From Microcoleus vaginatus HSN003 (lineage in GTDB: Bacteria > Cyanobacteriota > Cyanobacteriia > Cyanobacteriales > Microcoleaceae), in assembly GCF_022701255.1 (NCBI RefSeq), contig NZ_CP031705.1, forward strand, positions 4,836,001 through 4,900,000: a stretch of 64,000 nt of DNA, given 5' to 3'. Below, in pieces: positions 56,301 through 64,000 of the stretch (positions are counted from its first letter, which is position 1; each line of letters starts with the position of its first letter). Made by a program: the position numbers and the translations under genes. The notes beneath the pieces were generated by a model. It was not told the origin of the DNA and did no database searches. It saw only the letters and a program-made list of their open reading frames with translations.

Positions 56301-56529
56301 CAATCTCAGCAATGGCAGTCAAGTTCTGCTGGATGTGCAGACAACTGTTTCTGCAAATATTCTGGGAGGAAGTGCTTTCTTGTTTGCTTACGATTCCGGC
56401 GGCAATACTTACATCATTTATGACGGCAATGGCAATAACGTCGCCGGTGCTGATTCTCGCATTTTGGCGAAGTTAAATGGTGTAACTGGGGTTTCTTCTC
56501 TTTCGGGATTTGACTTCACGTTTATCTAA
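53380..56529 (+). CDS. Large RTX calcium-binding protein, copy 2
   Basis: The 1049-residue paralogue shares the start MPSAVPVIF and the end DFTFI with copy 1. After a TMTGTST repeat spacer (about 38-100) it has an RTX block (about 125-340), the [14 protein letters not shown] cap, a long [16 protein letters not shown] linker (about 445-640), two cadherin-like domains (about 645-860) and a short second RTX block (about 870-925). AAGGAG lies 8 bases before its ATG, and only 34 bp separate it from copy 1, so both are probably co-transcribed. Repeat-coded linkers differ in sequence between the two, while domain order is kept. A type I secretion substrate of unknown role. Confidence 0.92.
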   Translation: MPSAVPVIFLEGRLPDENEDSLDSGTVPQPTPSSGTEPMMTGTEPTMTTGTSTTMTGTEPTMTTGTSTTMTGTSTTMTGTSTTMTGTSTTMTGTSTTMTGTGPDISITPVPRPPLTVPTPPPEPLFVDGLVVANDGSNYLIGSLFNDTISGGGGDDTLLSRDGDDLLRGEDGNDSLNGGADKDIVEGGRGNDTARGGKGDDLVSGDEGGDVAFGDQGNDIVLGSEGNDSLYGGKGNDCLRGGGEDDLILGDKGSDTVFGDTGNDCLIGAGGNDILLGQEGGDVITGGVGNDTGDGGEGDDRLFGGDGNDSLSGDAGDDILSGDRGSDTLTGGDGSDIFVLGRVGTSPGGNGFLTTGGREIGDADVIRDFNAGDSIGLAGGLNFTELEIFQGQGSNSSNTIIRDRRTGEFLAVLIDVRSNSLDESRFTTAQIPRVDDNPFTIEGTTASPTPTTGTSASPTPTTGTSPSPTPTTGTSASPTPATGTSASPTPATGTSASPTPATGTSASPTPTTGTSASPTPATGTSASPTPAATTPTPAVTTPTPAVTTPTPAPSPSPTPEPAPSPTPSPGTTPSPTPSPSPGTTTSPTTGTLPTQVPSPSPTPSPTPTAGGTTPSPSPSIVPTPTAAPPTPPPLGGGPTPPSFTSPTPNQPPIVEAGKTVTGLQNLPLSLSISAPSDPEGDPLSIAVVGLPNPTFGEVTTGTNPLAVNQKLTVQDLLGLTFQPGTNVIGQAGSFSYSVADDQGGTAAASVAININSFDTSVTVPTLLPPIVVDDGIVFTNTNNLLPTFIDVLANDSSPQKGTLSIINVSTPQLGIAVNLVSQVQFIPGNVAGTTAFTYSVSDGFGTIPGVGTVTVQILPADSGPNNLVGGSLPDNLDGLAGSDTIDGQGGNDTINGGVDNDVLVGGLGADTMTGGGGSNQFRYTSPAQGGPAFDAASSAAIDAAIAAGGYDVITDFNGLGVPIADQFNFAPGFPNLSNGSQVLLDVQTTVSANILGGSAFLFAYDSGGNTYIIYDGNGNNVAGADSRILAKLNGVTGVSSLSGFDFTFI
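53494..53685 (+). repeat. 21-bp tandem repeats coding MTGTSTT units
   Basis: From 53581, five units of 21 bp (ACAACGATGACGGGGACTTC plus G) follow one another with near identity, after longer MTGTEPT variants from 53494. They code an extensible spacer near the N-terminus of RTX copy 2. Confidence 0.9.
54715..54970 (+). repeat. 30-bp tandem repeats coding ASPTP(T/A)TGTS units
   Basis: About eight units of 30 bp start GCTTCTCC and end GGGGACAAGT, with small differences (ACG/GCA in the middle). Multiples of three keep the frame of RTX copy 2 open, so unit number can change without loss of the protein. Confidence 0.92.
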
Positions 56530-56532
56530 AAA

Positions 56533-56846
56533 GATAAGAGGTTTGGAACCGCAGATAAACGCAGATAAACGCCGATTTTGGTGGCAGTTTATCTGCGTTT
56601 ATTTGTGTTTAGCTGAGGTAAAATTAAATCTCCTTCTTTTGAGGAAAAGTCCCAAAAAAGAGCCAAGTATATCACCGAAGTTTGAGAAAAATCAGAGGTT
56701 TGAAACTGCAAATAAACGCAGATAAACGCCCATTTCTTGGCAGTTTATCTGCGTTTATTTGCTTTCATCTACGGTAAAAAATTAAATCTGATTTTCCTCA
56801 GAAAAAAGTCCCAACAAAGGGCCGAGAATAGCGCCGAAAACAAAGC
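56533..56846. repeat. Tandem duplication of the rhomboid gene's 3' end and flank
   Basis: Copy 1 (56533-56683) and copy 2 (56690-56846) share AGAGGTTTG, CAGATAAACGCAGATAAACGC with its inverted form, and the last codons of the rhomboid gene: the first copy encodes FGDILGSFLGLF on the minus strand, equivalent to FGAILGPLLGLF of the gene. The first copy is therefore a rhomboid 3' remnant. Confidence 0.8.
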
Positions 56847-57486
56847 CGCCGGCGTGGGCCCAGTAAGCAACTCCCCCGGATTCCATGCCAACACTTGCCG
56901 GGGCATTCAAGGAAGCCAGGCCGCTCAATGCTTGCTGTGCAAACCAAAATCCTAGAAAGAAGAAAGCGGGGACTCTGACGGTGGTAATAAAGATTCCCAA
57001 GGGCAGCAGTGTCAGAACTTTGGCTTGGGGATATCTGAGAATGTAAGCTCCCATCACGCCTGCGATCGCGCCGCTAGCACCCAGGGACGGAATGGCAGAT
57101 GCTGAGGAAAAAAACCACTGAGTTAGTGACGCTAAAACGCCGCAAGTAAGGTAAAATATTATAAATTTGACGTGTCCTAAACGGTCTTCTACGTTGTTGC
57201 CAAAAATCCACAGAAATAACATATTTCCGGCAATGTGGAGAAAGCCTGCGTGCAGGAATTGGGAGCTAATTAGTGTCGTCCATTCGGGAAATGGCGAAGC
57301 TGGCAGAGCAACCCGACACATATTGCTTAACTGGCAAGGAATTACGGCCCAAGAGTAGAAGAATTGGGTTAATTGTCGATCGCCCAAACTGAGTTCGTAC
57401 AAAAATACTAATATGTTTGCGGCAATCAGCCCGTAGGTGACGTAGGGAGTGATAGTAATGGGATTGTCATCGCGTAAGGGAACCAC
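56782..57486 (-). CDS. Rhomboid-family intramembrane serine protease
   Basis: The 234-residue protein has six or seven membrane helices. The catalytic serine is in GASGAIAGVMGAY and the histidine in AHAGGFVFGAILG; the conserved asparagine-containing NMLFLWIFGNNVEDRLG block is intact, as is the N-terminal PYVTYGLIAANILVF. It cuts membrane proteins within or near their helices. It is convergent with the RTX genes; processing of surface proteins is possible but not indicated. An AATCTACAATCTAAAATC-like repeat lies about 95 bp upstream of its start. Confidence 0.93.
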   Translation of the reverse strand: MVPLRDDNPITITPYVTYGLIAANILVFLYELSLGDRQLTQFFYSWAVIPCQLSNMCRVALPASPFPEWTTLISSQFLHAGFLHIAGNMLFLWIFGNNVEDRLGHVKFIIFYLTCGVLASLTQWFFSSASAIPSLGASGAIAGVMGAYILRYPQAKVLTLLPLGIFITTVRVPAFFFLGFWFAQQALSGLASLNAPASVGMESGGVAYWAHAGGFVFGAILGPLLGLFSEENQI

Positions 57487-57859
57487 AGCCTTTTTTTCCT
57501 CATCAAAATATTGGCAACACAGTAGCGCATTTATTGCCCAGGTGTCTCCTGTCTAAAGGAAGAGGGAACAAGTCAATCAACTTTAGATTGTAGATTGTAG
57601 ATTTTAGATTAAATAATTAAAGAAGTGAAGAATTGAAGAAAGCGACTTGACGGATGTATCCGGGGGGCTAAAACAAAAATACAACCCATTTAATAAAACC
57701 CTCCACCTTGCAGTTAGTTGAATATCTGCTTTTTAGTGTTGGGTTTTATTTTACCGCAAAGCCGTATATTGTAGGAGTGCAGAGCAAGTTTGTAGTTGCG
57801 ATATTGGTGCAGGGTTTCACCTCTCAACCAAACTACAAACTTATTTATCCCCTTGCTGA
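57487..57859. other. Spacer between rhomboid and PfpI-fusion genes
   Basis: It holds TAGATTGTAGATTGTAGATTTTAGATT (57586-57610) and otherwise A/T-rich DNA. A plus-strand frame from 57708 runs antisense into the next gene and shows no family features. No gene is supported. Confidence 0.6.
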
Positions 57860-58957
57860 TTACATTTTTACAGCAGGGCTAGTCGAAGGTTTAGGCGACT
57901 TAATTTCCTGGGAAGCTGCACGGGCGCGGAAGAGTTTAGCAACGACTTGTTCACACTTAGACAAATCCGATTCTATCTCTGTCAAAATGGCAGTTGATAC
58001 CGGATCTGTGAACTTCACCCGCAGGTTGTTGACATCGACAACACCGGTTTGCAACTCACCGAGAGTGCTCCGCAGCAAGAACGTTTCATCGGTTCCTTGC
58101 ATCGAGGTTTTTAATTTGGCGTATTTGTCAGCAATTTGGGCAGGAATTGAGGGTTTTTCACCAAAATCGTTGAGGCGTTTTTCGAGAGCGATGATGTGGT
58201 GCTGTTTGTTTTGAATCATTTCTCTCAAGAGCGATCGCAAATCGCTGTCTTGGGTTTTTTCCGCATAATTTTGAAACGCTTCGCAAGCATAGCGTTCCCC
58301 TGCAAGGGCGGTATTCAAACCTTTAACAATGTCGCCTTGTGTCGAACCTCCCCAACCATTAGCTAATTTCCACCATTCTGCATTTGTGTCAGTTTCTTCT
58401 GGTAAACCGACTGCTTTTCCGCCGTAACCGAGGCGAGCCATAATTGCGGTGGTAAATATTGCTAAATCTCCCGGTTGGCGGGAAGTAATCAAGTTGCCGT
58501 CAACTACTAAAGCTTCGTTAATGTAGTTAGCTCCGGCATTGATCATGTCTTTTTTTATTGCCAAGAAACCAGTGGCATTTTTGCCTTTCAGCAAGTCGGC
58601 TTCAATCAAAACTTGCGGGCCGTGGCAAACAGCAGCGACGATTTTTCCTTGCTCAAATGCTTCTCGTACAAAACGTACTGTATTGGGATTAGTCCGCATC
58701 ATATCGGGAGCCATACCGCCCGGGATGATCACTGCATCGAATTCTGCGGGTATTGCTTCAGTGGTAGTTCCGTCAGCCTGCTGGGCAACTTTTCCTTGTT
58801 TCCCTGCATACTTTTCGTTTGTCCGCGAACCGAGGACAACTACTTCAAATCCTGCTTGTTTTAAGGCGTTGTAAGGAACTAGAAATTCGGAATCTTCAAC
58901 TCCATTTTCGATGAGTATGGCAACTCGCTTTGTGTTGCTACCGTTATCGGTTGTCAT
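57860..58957 (-). CDS. DJ-1/PfpI-domain protein fused to a ferritin-like four-helix domain
   Basis: I choose the ATG at 58957 (365 aa), 9 bases after GAGGAA. Residues about 10-180 are a DJ-1/PfpI domain: RVAILIENGVEDSEFLVPYNALK, IIPGGMAPDMMR, and the nucleophile elbow AAVCHGPQVLIEA with cysteine near 115. Residues about 205-350 are a helical bundle of the DUF2383/PA2169 kind (ERYACEAFQNYAEK, REMIQNKQHHIIALEKRL). PfpI proteins act as deglycases, chaperones or proteases in stress response; the helical domain may bind metal, but ligands are not proven. The fusion is unusual. It is soluble and has no signal peptide. Confidence 0.88.
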   Translation of the reverse strand: MTTDNGSNTKRVAILIENGVEDSEFLVPYNALKQAGFEVVVLGSRTNEKYAGKQGKVAQQADGTTTEAIPAEFDAVIIPGGMAPDMMRTNPNTVRFVREAFEQGKIVAAVCHGPQVLIEADLLKGKNATGFLAIKKDMINAGANYINEALVVDGNLITSRQPGDLAIFTTAIMARLGYGGKAVGLPEETDTNAEWWKLANGWGGSTQGDIVKGLNTALAGERYACEAFQNYAEKTQDSDLRSLLREMIQNKQHHIIALEKRLNDFGEKPSIPAQIADKYAKLKTSMQGTDETFLLRSTLGELQTGVVDVNNLRVKFTDPVSTAILTEIESDLSKCEQVVAKLFRARAASQEIKSPKPSTSPAVKM

Positions 58958-59092
58958 AATCAAATTTCCTCAGACTATCTTTTATCTAACGCTAAGTGAT
59001 TGATGGAGTTGTTAGCGTCTTGCTAAAGTGATACATGAGTTAGTTTTAAAAGGTGTCAGCGTGGGCCTTGAGAGGTATTTTACAGAACTGTC

Positions 59093-59851
59093 TCAATGCA
59101 CGTAAGAGGCTCCATTAATGTCGATCGTAGTCCCGGTAGCGTGCGTAGCCAAACCCGACGCTAAAAAGGCGATCACATTGGCAACATCTTGAGGAGGAGC
59201 GATTTTGCCGATCGGGATATCGCGAATAATATCAGCTTCACCGAGCTCCTGAATAAACTGATTAGACATTTCTGTACTGACAAATCCCGGTGCAACTGTA
59301 AAAGCCAAAATATTATCAGCAGCAAACCCTCTAGCAATACTGCGAGTTAAAGCAACAATAGCACCTTTGGACGCAGCGTAATGCAGATAATTAGGGTCAT
59401 CCCCACGAAAAGCAGCGCGACTTGCTATATTAATAATTGTACCGACCCTGCGAGTTTGAAAATGCAGAATAGATTCCCGGCACAAATCGGCAACGGCAAT
59501 TAAATTAACTTGTAGAGTTTGCTGCCAAGCTGACGACCAAATATCGAATTTATCCTCAATACCCGCTGACTGCATAATCCCCGCATTGTTAACTAAAATA
59601 TCAATATGACCGCGCCATTTTAAAGCATCTCGCCACAAAATCGAGGCCGCGTTTTCCACCATCAAATCTGCGGCCAATAAATAACAGCGATCGCCCGCAA
59701 CACTTGCTGCGATCGCTTCAGCTTCTTTCTGACTGCGAAAGTAATGCAAAATCACCTCAGCCCCAGCGTTAACCAGAGTCCGTACCGTCACTGCACCAAT
59801 CCCTTTCGAGCCACCAGTTACTAAAATTACCTTTCCGGTTAAATCAATCAT
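59093..59851 (-). CDS. Short-chain dehydrogenase/reductase (SDR)
   Basis: The 252-residue protein is a classical SDR: cofactor motif TGGSKGIG (about 12-19), NNAGIMQSAG, catalytic Ser in INIASRAAF, Tyr and Lys in YAASKGAI, and PGFVSTEMSNQ. The acidic/basic residues after strand 2 (LHYFRSQKEAE) suggest NADP use. It resembles 3-oxoacyl-ACP reductase FabG and sugar or secondary-alcohol dehydrogenases; the substrate is open. It stands alone, with 135 bp to the PfpI fusion on the same strand. Confidence 0.92.
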   Translation of the reverse strand: MIDLTGKVILVTGGSKGIGAVTVRTLVNAGAEVILHYFRSQKEAEAIAASVAGDRCYLLAADLMVENAASILWRDALKWRGHIDILVNNAGIMQSAGIEDKFDIWSSAWQQTLQVNLIAVADLCRESILHFQTRRVGTIINIASRAAFRGDDPNYLHYAASKGAIVALTRSIARGFAADNILAFTVAPGFVSTEMSNQFIQELGEADIIRDIPIGKIAPPQDVANVIAFLASGLATHATGTTIDINGASYVH

Positions 59852-60113
59852 TTATGTCTCTCTTTTCTCTTTCTCTGTGACCTCTGCGCCCTCTGCGGTT
59901 AATAAAAAAATAAATCCCCTTCACGCCAAAAATATAATTGCTATATGATACAGCACATTCCATCTAATCTAATGTGTATGCCATTGCCTCATGCTGAGCG
60001 ATATCTGCAATAGACCTCTCCCAAAACTTCCAAATCCTTTCCCCCGTTGGTTTCTATTGGAAATACAGCCACTGCTTACACCACTATAGCTTCTTTGTCC
60101 TTAAACTCGATAA
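59852..60113. other. Spacer with CTCTGCGnCCTCTGCGGTT repeat
   Basis: Positions 59872-59902 contain CTGTGACCTCTGCGCCCTCTGCGGTT, a repeat common in cyanobacterial spacers, here just upstream of the SDR start. The rest is unremarkable. Confidence 0.55.
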
Positions 60114-63100
60114 CTACAGTGGATTCGGCAGCAGAGGTCGAATCAACTCCATAATTCGGTCAGAATTAAAATTATTGATATAATCCGTTAGTGCTTGGGA
60201 CAAACTTGCTTTGGAGGCTGGAATTTGTCCAATTAATTCATTCATAACTTCGGTATCGAGATAGTAAGCGGCTTGATACATTTGTTCTAACCACTGAGGT
60301 GGCATGATGGATAGATCTTCTACAGACACCGTTTCAACTAATTGTTTTTGGGGGGTTTGTTCTACGGCTTCGTAGATATATGTTACTCCCAAATATTTAG
60401 CTAGTTTGTCAAAGATCTCTTTCTGCTGAAATGGCTTGCTTATAAAGTCGTTAAAGCCAGCCATAAGGACTTTCTCTCGCTCTTCTTCAAAAACACTGGC
60501 AGTTAAAGCAATAATGACAGTTTCTTGGCTCTGAGGGCGTTCTCTAATATATTTAGTAGCTGTGTAGCCATCCACGATCGGCATTCGTAGATCCATCAGA
60601 ATCAGGTGTGGCTGCCAGCTCTCCCACAGTGATAGTGCCTCCACTCCCTGTTTTGCTTCTCTCACCTCAAAACCCACCGAGGTAAGGATCTCGACTAACA
60701 AGCGGCGATTTTCTTCTAAATCTTCAACAATCAGAATCCGGTAATTTGGTTGTCCGGGAGCTAAACCAATTACTCTTTGATTACTTAATTCTGGGGGTAC
60801 GGATTCTGCTTGAGGTAACTGTACAGGAATCTCAAAGGAAAAAGTGCTACCTCGGTGCAAAGTGCTTTTAACGCGAATTTGACCGCCCATGAGTTTGACG
60901 AGTTTTTGACTGATGGCTAAACCAAGCCCACTGCCTTGACTCAACTTATTCCCAGCTTGGGCTTGCACAAATACCTTAAATAGGCTATCAATTTCTGTGG
61001 GCGAAATTCCCACGCCTGTATCCTCAACTTCAAAACATAGGTGACAGGAGGTTTTGTCTCTTTGTGTTGCTCTTACCCGTAGGGTGACGCTTCCTTGGTT
61101 GGTAAACTTAATCGCATTACCGAGCAGATTGACGAAGACTTGATAGAGTTTTTTCTCGTCGCTATGCACAAATTTAGGAATGTCGGGAGCTAGCTCGAAA
61201 ATTAGTTGCAATTCTTTAGATTGGACTTTAACTTGGAACATTTCTTCAATAGAAGCCAGCAAATTTGTCAAATCAAAGTCAGAAAGATTGAGTGTCATCC
61301 GTCCGCTCTCTATTTTGGATAAATCTAAAATATCGTTAATCAAGTCCAATAAATGTCTACCGCTACGATTGACAATCTGTAAACGTTCTTGAAGAGAAGG
61401 AGTCAGATTTCTCTCATAGCTCATCAATTGCGTGAATCCCAAAATTGAGTTCAGAGGGGTGCGGAGTTCGTGGCTCATATTAGCGAGGAAGACTGTCTTG
61501 GCTTCGTTTGCTTCATTTGCCTGGTGAAATTCCAACTCAGCTTGTTTGCGATCGCTAATGTCAATTAAATATCCCAAGATTTCTACTGGTGTACCTGAAT
61601 GATCTCGAATTAGCCTAAGTTGACCCAGCATCCAGCGATAAACCCCATCAGAGCGATGAAAACGGTATTCGTGGAAATAAAAATCATTAACTAATACATT
61701 TGGTAAGCCATGAAGCACTGGTTCTACATCATCGGGGTGTAAGTGATTCACCCAAAATTTAGAATCTTCTAAAAACTCCCTGCTTTCGTAGCCCAATACA
61801 TCTTTGATATTTTCGCTGATGAACGTTACGCCATAATCGCCAGCAGATTTACTGCTAAAAATGACCACGGGGCTGTAGTTTAGGAGAAAGTTGAGGCGAT
61901 TTGTGGTAGCTTGCAAGGCTTGCTCAGCCAGTTTTAGCTCTGTTGCGTCCTCCTGAACGGCAACATATACAGTTCCGTATTCAGGATGCTCAAACATAGA
62001 TGTATGAACTCTGCACCAAAAGAGAGTTCCATCTTTCTTTTTATTGTGGACTTCATATTTCGCTTCCCCGCTTTGTTCAATTTGAGTGAGGATATCTCGA
62101 ACGGTTACATCTGGTGTAACCTTTGTATCGACATAATTCAAGACACCAACGGATTGACCTGCGAGTTCGCCCTCTGTGTAGCCAAACATAGCGTCAAATG
62201 TAGGATTGGTGTAGACGATCGTGAGGTCGGAGGCTTTAATCAAACACACTCCTCCTCCCATGTTATTCATGATAATACTTTGAATTTCTAGCGTTTCTTG
62301 AGCTTCTTTTCTGGCGGTAATTTCTTGAATTTGAGAAATAAAATGCAGTGGATTTCCCTGTCCATCTTGTACTACCGAGCCATTAAGAATAATCCAAATA
62401 ATATGTCCTTGTTTATGGAAATACCGTTTTTCCAGTTGGTAAGTTGAAATTGTTCCTGCTAATAGTTCCTGGGCATAAGTAAGATCCCCGTCTAAATCGT
62501 CAGGATGGGTAATGTCTTGGAAAGTTAATGCTAACAACTCTTCGGAGGAGTAGCCAAGAATCTGACATAAGGCAGGATTGACTTTAATCCAGTTCCCATC
62601 AAGTGAAACGATCGCCATCCCGATAGAGGCATCTTCAAACGCATGGCGAAATTGCTCTTCACTGTTTCGTAAAGCCATCTCAATTTGTTTGCGATCGCTA
62701 ATATCGCGCAGAATAACAGTAAATACCGTTTCGTCTCCCATCTCCAGCCTAGAAATAGAGGCTTCAGCCGAAAACTGTGTTCCATCTCGACGACGACCCA
62801 AAATCTCGCCTCGTTCTCCCATTCTTCGTGCTCTGGTAGGAGAGTGTGCAAATTGTTTGATATGCTGCGGATGTGCATCTCTAAACTGTTCTGGCAGCAG
62901 TAAATTCAGTGGCTCCCCTAAAATGTCCTCCATTTTATAGCCAAACATCTTTTCTGCCCCTTGATTAAACAGGGTAATGCGTTGAGTGCGATCGACTGAA
63001 ATAATTGCATCATTGGCTATTTCTAGAATTCCCGCAAAACGAGTCTGCGATTTTTGTAAAGCATCTGTTCGTTCAGCGACAAGAATTTCTAAATTTTCGT

Positions 63101-63974
63101 TAAGTTTTTTAATTTCTTTTTCGGCTTGTTGGCCCTTGTAATCTATCTGGTTCAAAAAGCGAGCCGTCGTCAAGATGAGAATTGAGAACGTGACAACCAT
63201 AAGAGTTGAACGCAATGTATAGCCAAAATTAGCGTTATACCAGCCTAATTTTTGTCCCTGAAGAGTGAACCAGTTCAGTGTCACTGGAAAGATTGTCGCC
63301 CAAGGCAGCAACCACCGAACCATTACTCCGCCGACCTGGGGACTGGTTACTACTTGCATTAATCCTTCGTTGGGGCGGAGCAATAAAATTCCTCCATAGA
63401 GGGTGAAAAAGGCAACGATCGTGTTTATGGGTTGAGTCGTCCTAACTGTAACCAACCTTTCAAGAATATCGACATGGAATAGGTGTGCAAATAAAGCTAG
63501 TAGAGAAATTAAAGCTGCAACACTACTCAAAATCTGAGCCAACCAAGTATGCCGTTGGGAATTTTGCCCTACCAGTAACAATCCTACTCCCATCAGCACA
63601 AAATTTAGGGCGGTATTGACTCCCATTCTTCCCGGATAACGAGTCGCTGAAGACACGAAATCTCGGAAAAGCCACTCATCAATACCCAGCTTCCAACCAA
63701 AAATATACTGGCTCAGCGTCAACAGACTGATGATGATTATGAATCCTGCTATCCCTTGAGCGATGCGATTGTGCAGTCGGATTCTTTGGTACTGCAACAA
63801 TCTCAAAGACACTCCAGCCAACAAAAAGCAAATTGCCGAGTTTGCTTTCATGGTCGAAGTCATACCGGGAAAACCACTTTTGAGTAGGGAGATGTCAAAT
63901 TGCCAACCCAGCAGCACGAGACATCCGATCGCAATGACGAGTATACTTGCCATGTGAGAAATGCGCTGGTTCAT
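60114..63974 (-). CDS. Hybrid histidine kinase: membrane sensor-4 PAS-HisKA-HATPase-REC
   Basis: The 1286-residue protein starts with seven or eight membrane helices (about 8-275, MASE-like), then four PAS domains (about 310-430, 435-555, 560-680 and 690-810), HisKA with H835 in NMSHELRTPLNS, HATPase (DTGVG, GSGLGLAIS; about 940-1055), and a receiver with the phosphoacceptor D1128 in LILMDLRMP and K in SKPF. A C-terminal helical part of 120 residues (SLSQALTDYIN) may be a degenerate phosphotransfer region. It is the kind of multi-PAS redox, light or metabolite sensor abundant in these organisms. The start at 63974 lacks a clear ribosome site. Confidence 0.93.
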   Translation of the reverse strand: MNQRISHMASILVIAIGCLVLLGWQFDISLLKSGFPGMTSTMKANSAICFLLAGVSLRLLQYQRIRLHNRIAQGIAGFIIIISLLTLSQYIFGWKLGIDEWLFRDFVSSATRYPGRMGVNTALNFVLMGVGLLLVGQNSQRHTWLAQILSSVAALISLLALFAHLFHVDILERLVTVRTTQPINTIVAFFTLYGGILLLRPNEGLMQVVTSPQVGGVMVRWLLPWATIFPVTLNWFTLQGQKLGWYNANFGYTLRSTLMVVTFSILILTTARFLNQIDYKGQQAEKEIKKLNENLEILVAERTDALQKSQTRFAGILEIANDAIISVDRTQRITLFNQGAEKMFGYKMEDILGEPLNLLLPEQFRDAHPQHIKQFAHSPTRARRMGERGEILGRRRDGTQFSAEASISRLEMGDETVFTVILRDISDRKQIEMALRNSEEQFRHAFEDASIGMAIVSLDGNWIKVNPALCQILGYSSEELLALTFQDITHPDDLDGDLTYAQELLAGTISTYQLEKRYFHKQGHIIWIILNGSVVQDGQGNPLHFISQIQEITARKEAQETLEIQSIIMNNMGGGVCLIKASDLTIVYTNPTFDAMFGYTEGELAGQSVGVLNYVDTKVTPDVTVRDILTQIEQSGEAKYEVHNKKKDGTLFWCRVHTSMFEHPEYGTVYVAVQEDATELKLAEQALQATTNRLNFLLNYSPVVIFSSKSAGDYGVTFISENIKDVLGYESREFLEDSKFWVNHLHPDDVEPVLHGLPNVLVNDFYFHEYRFHRSDGVYRWMLGQLRLIRDHSGTPVEILGYLIDISDRKQAELEFHQANEANEAKTVFLANMSHELRTPLNSILGFTQLMSYERNLTPSLQERLQIVNRSGRHLLDLINDILDLSKIESGRMTLNLSDFDLTNLLASIEEMFQVKVQSKELQLIFELAPDIPKFVHSDEKKLYQVFVNLLGNAIKFTNQGSVTLRVRATQRDKTSCHLCFEVEDTGVGISPTEIDSLFKVFVQAQAGNKLSQGSGLGLAISQKLVKLMGGQIRVKSTLHRGSTFSFEIPVQLPQAESVPPELSNQRVIGLAPGQPNYRILIVEDLEENRRLLVEILTSVGFEVREAKQGVEALSLWESWQPHLILMDLRMPIVDGYTATKYIRERPQSQETVIIALTASVFEEEREKVLMAGFNDFISKPFQQKEIFDKLAKYLGVTYIYEAVEQTPQKQLVETVSVEDLSIMPPQWLEQMYQAAYYLDTEVMNELIGQIPASKASLSQALTDYINNFNSDRIMELIRPLLPNPL

Positions 63975-64000
63975 AAATCGGCTGCTTAGGTTGAAACAAT

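Noticed and set aside
57708..58214. 168-codon plus-strand frame
   Set aside because: Most of it is antisense to the well-supported PfpI/ferritin-like fusion, and the remaining part has no recognisable features.

Overview
The window looks like chromosome of a filamentous cyanobacterium of the Microcoleus/Oscillatoria/Phormidium kind. Evidence: very frequent HIP1 octamers (GCGATCGC), the small RNA Yfr1 between guaB3 and trxA, a CemA/PcxA proton-extrusion protein, HstK-type giant Ser/Thr-His kinases, cyanobacterial-type RTX proteins and several families of short interspersed repeats. The genus is an inference from gene content and style. No tRNA, rRNA, CRISPR array or intact insertion sequence was seen.

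Layout. 1-10 kb: partial M16 peptidase, TetR regulator, a tandem duplication holding two copies of an unfamiliar small three-repeat protein and a TetR fragment, a truncated CbiG-like cobalamin protein carrying in-frame palindromic repeats, a holin-like membrane protein, a secreted pentapeptide protein, a lytic transglycosylase and PepA. 10-30 kb: a signalling block with one histidine kinase whose membrane domain resembles the ethylene-binding domain but lacks the copper ligands, then three giant HstK-family dual kinases (1816, 1793 and 1952 aa) in tandem, flanked on both sides by decayed histidine-kinase fragments. 30-39 kb: cydAB terminal oxidase, a TauE/SafE-ferric-reductase-like fusion with a small exported partner, a PD-(D/E)XK-like protein, a LOG-family protein, trxA, Yfr1 and guaB3. 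39-40 kb: a scar of two truncated pseudogenes. 40.3-43.6 kb: three tandem NfeD-like mini-proteins divergent from an HTH-NTPase-TPR (STAND) protein, with a 23-bp direct repeat between them; this is the best candidate for an undescribed system. 43.7-50 kb: VOC protein, rodA, pcxA and a helicase-like protein. 50-56.5 kb: two adjacent RTX/cadherin-like secreted proteins. 56.5-64 kb: rhomboid protease, a PfpI/ferritin-like fusion, an SDR and a large hybrid histidine kinase.

Themes. Environmental sensing dominates, with five very large kinases. Local duplication shapes the region repeatedly (TetR/three-repeat unit, HstK array, NfeD triplet, RTX pair, rhomboid 3' end), and several products are already decaying. 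Simple repeats sit in fixed places: A-rich AATCTAA heptamers just before start codons, TTAGTCATTAGT units just after stop codons, and GC-rich palindromes in spacers and in one coding sequence.
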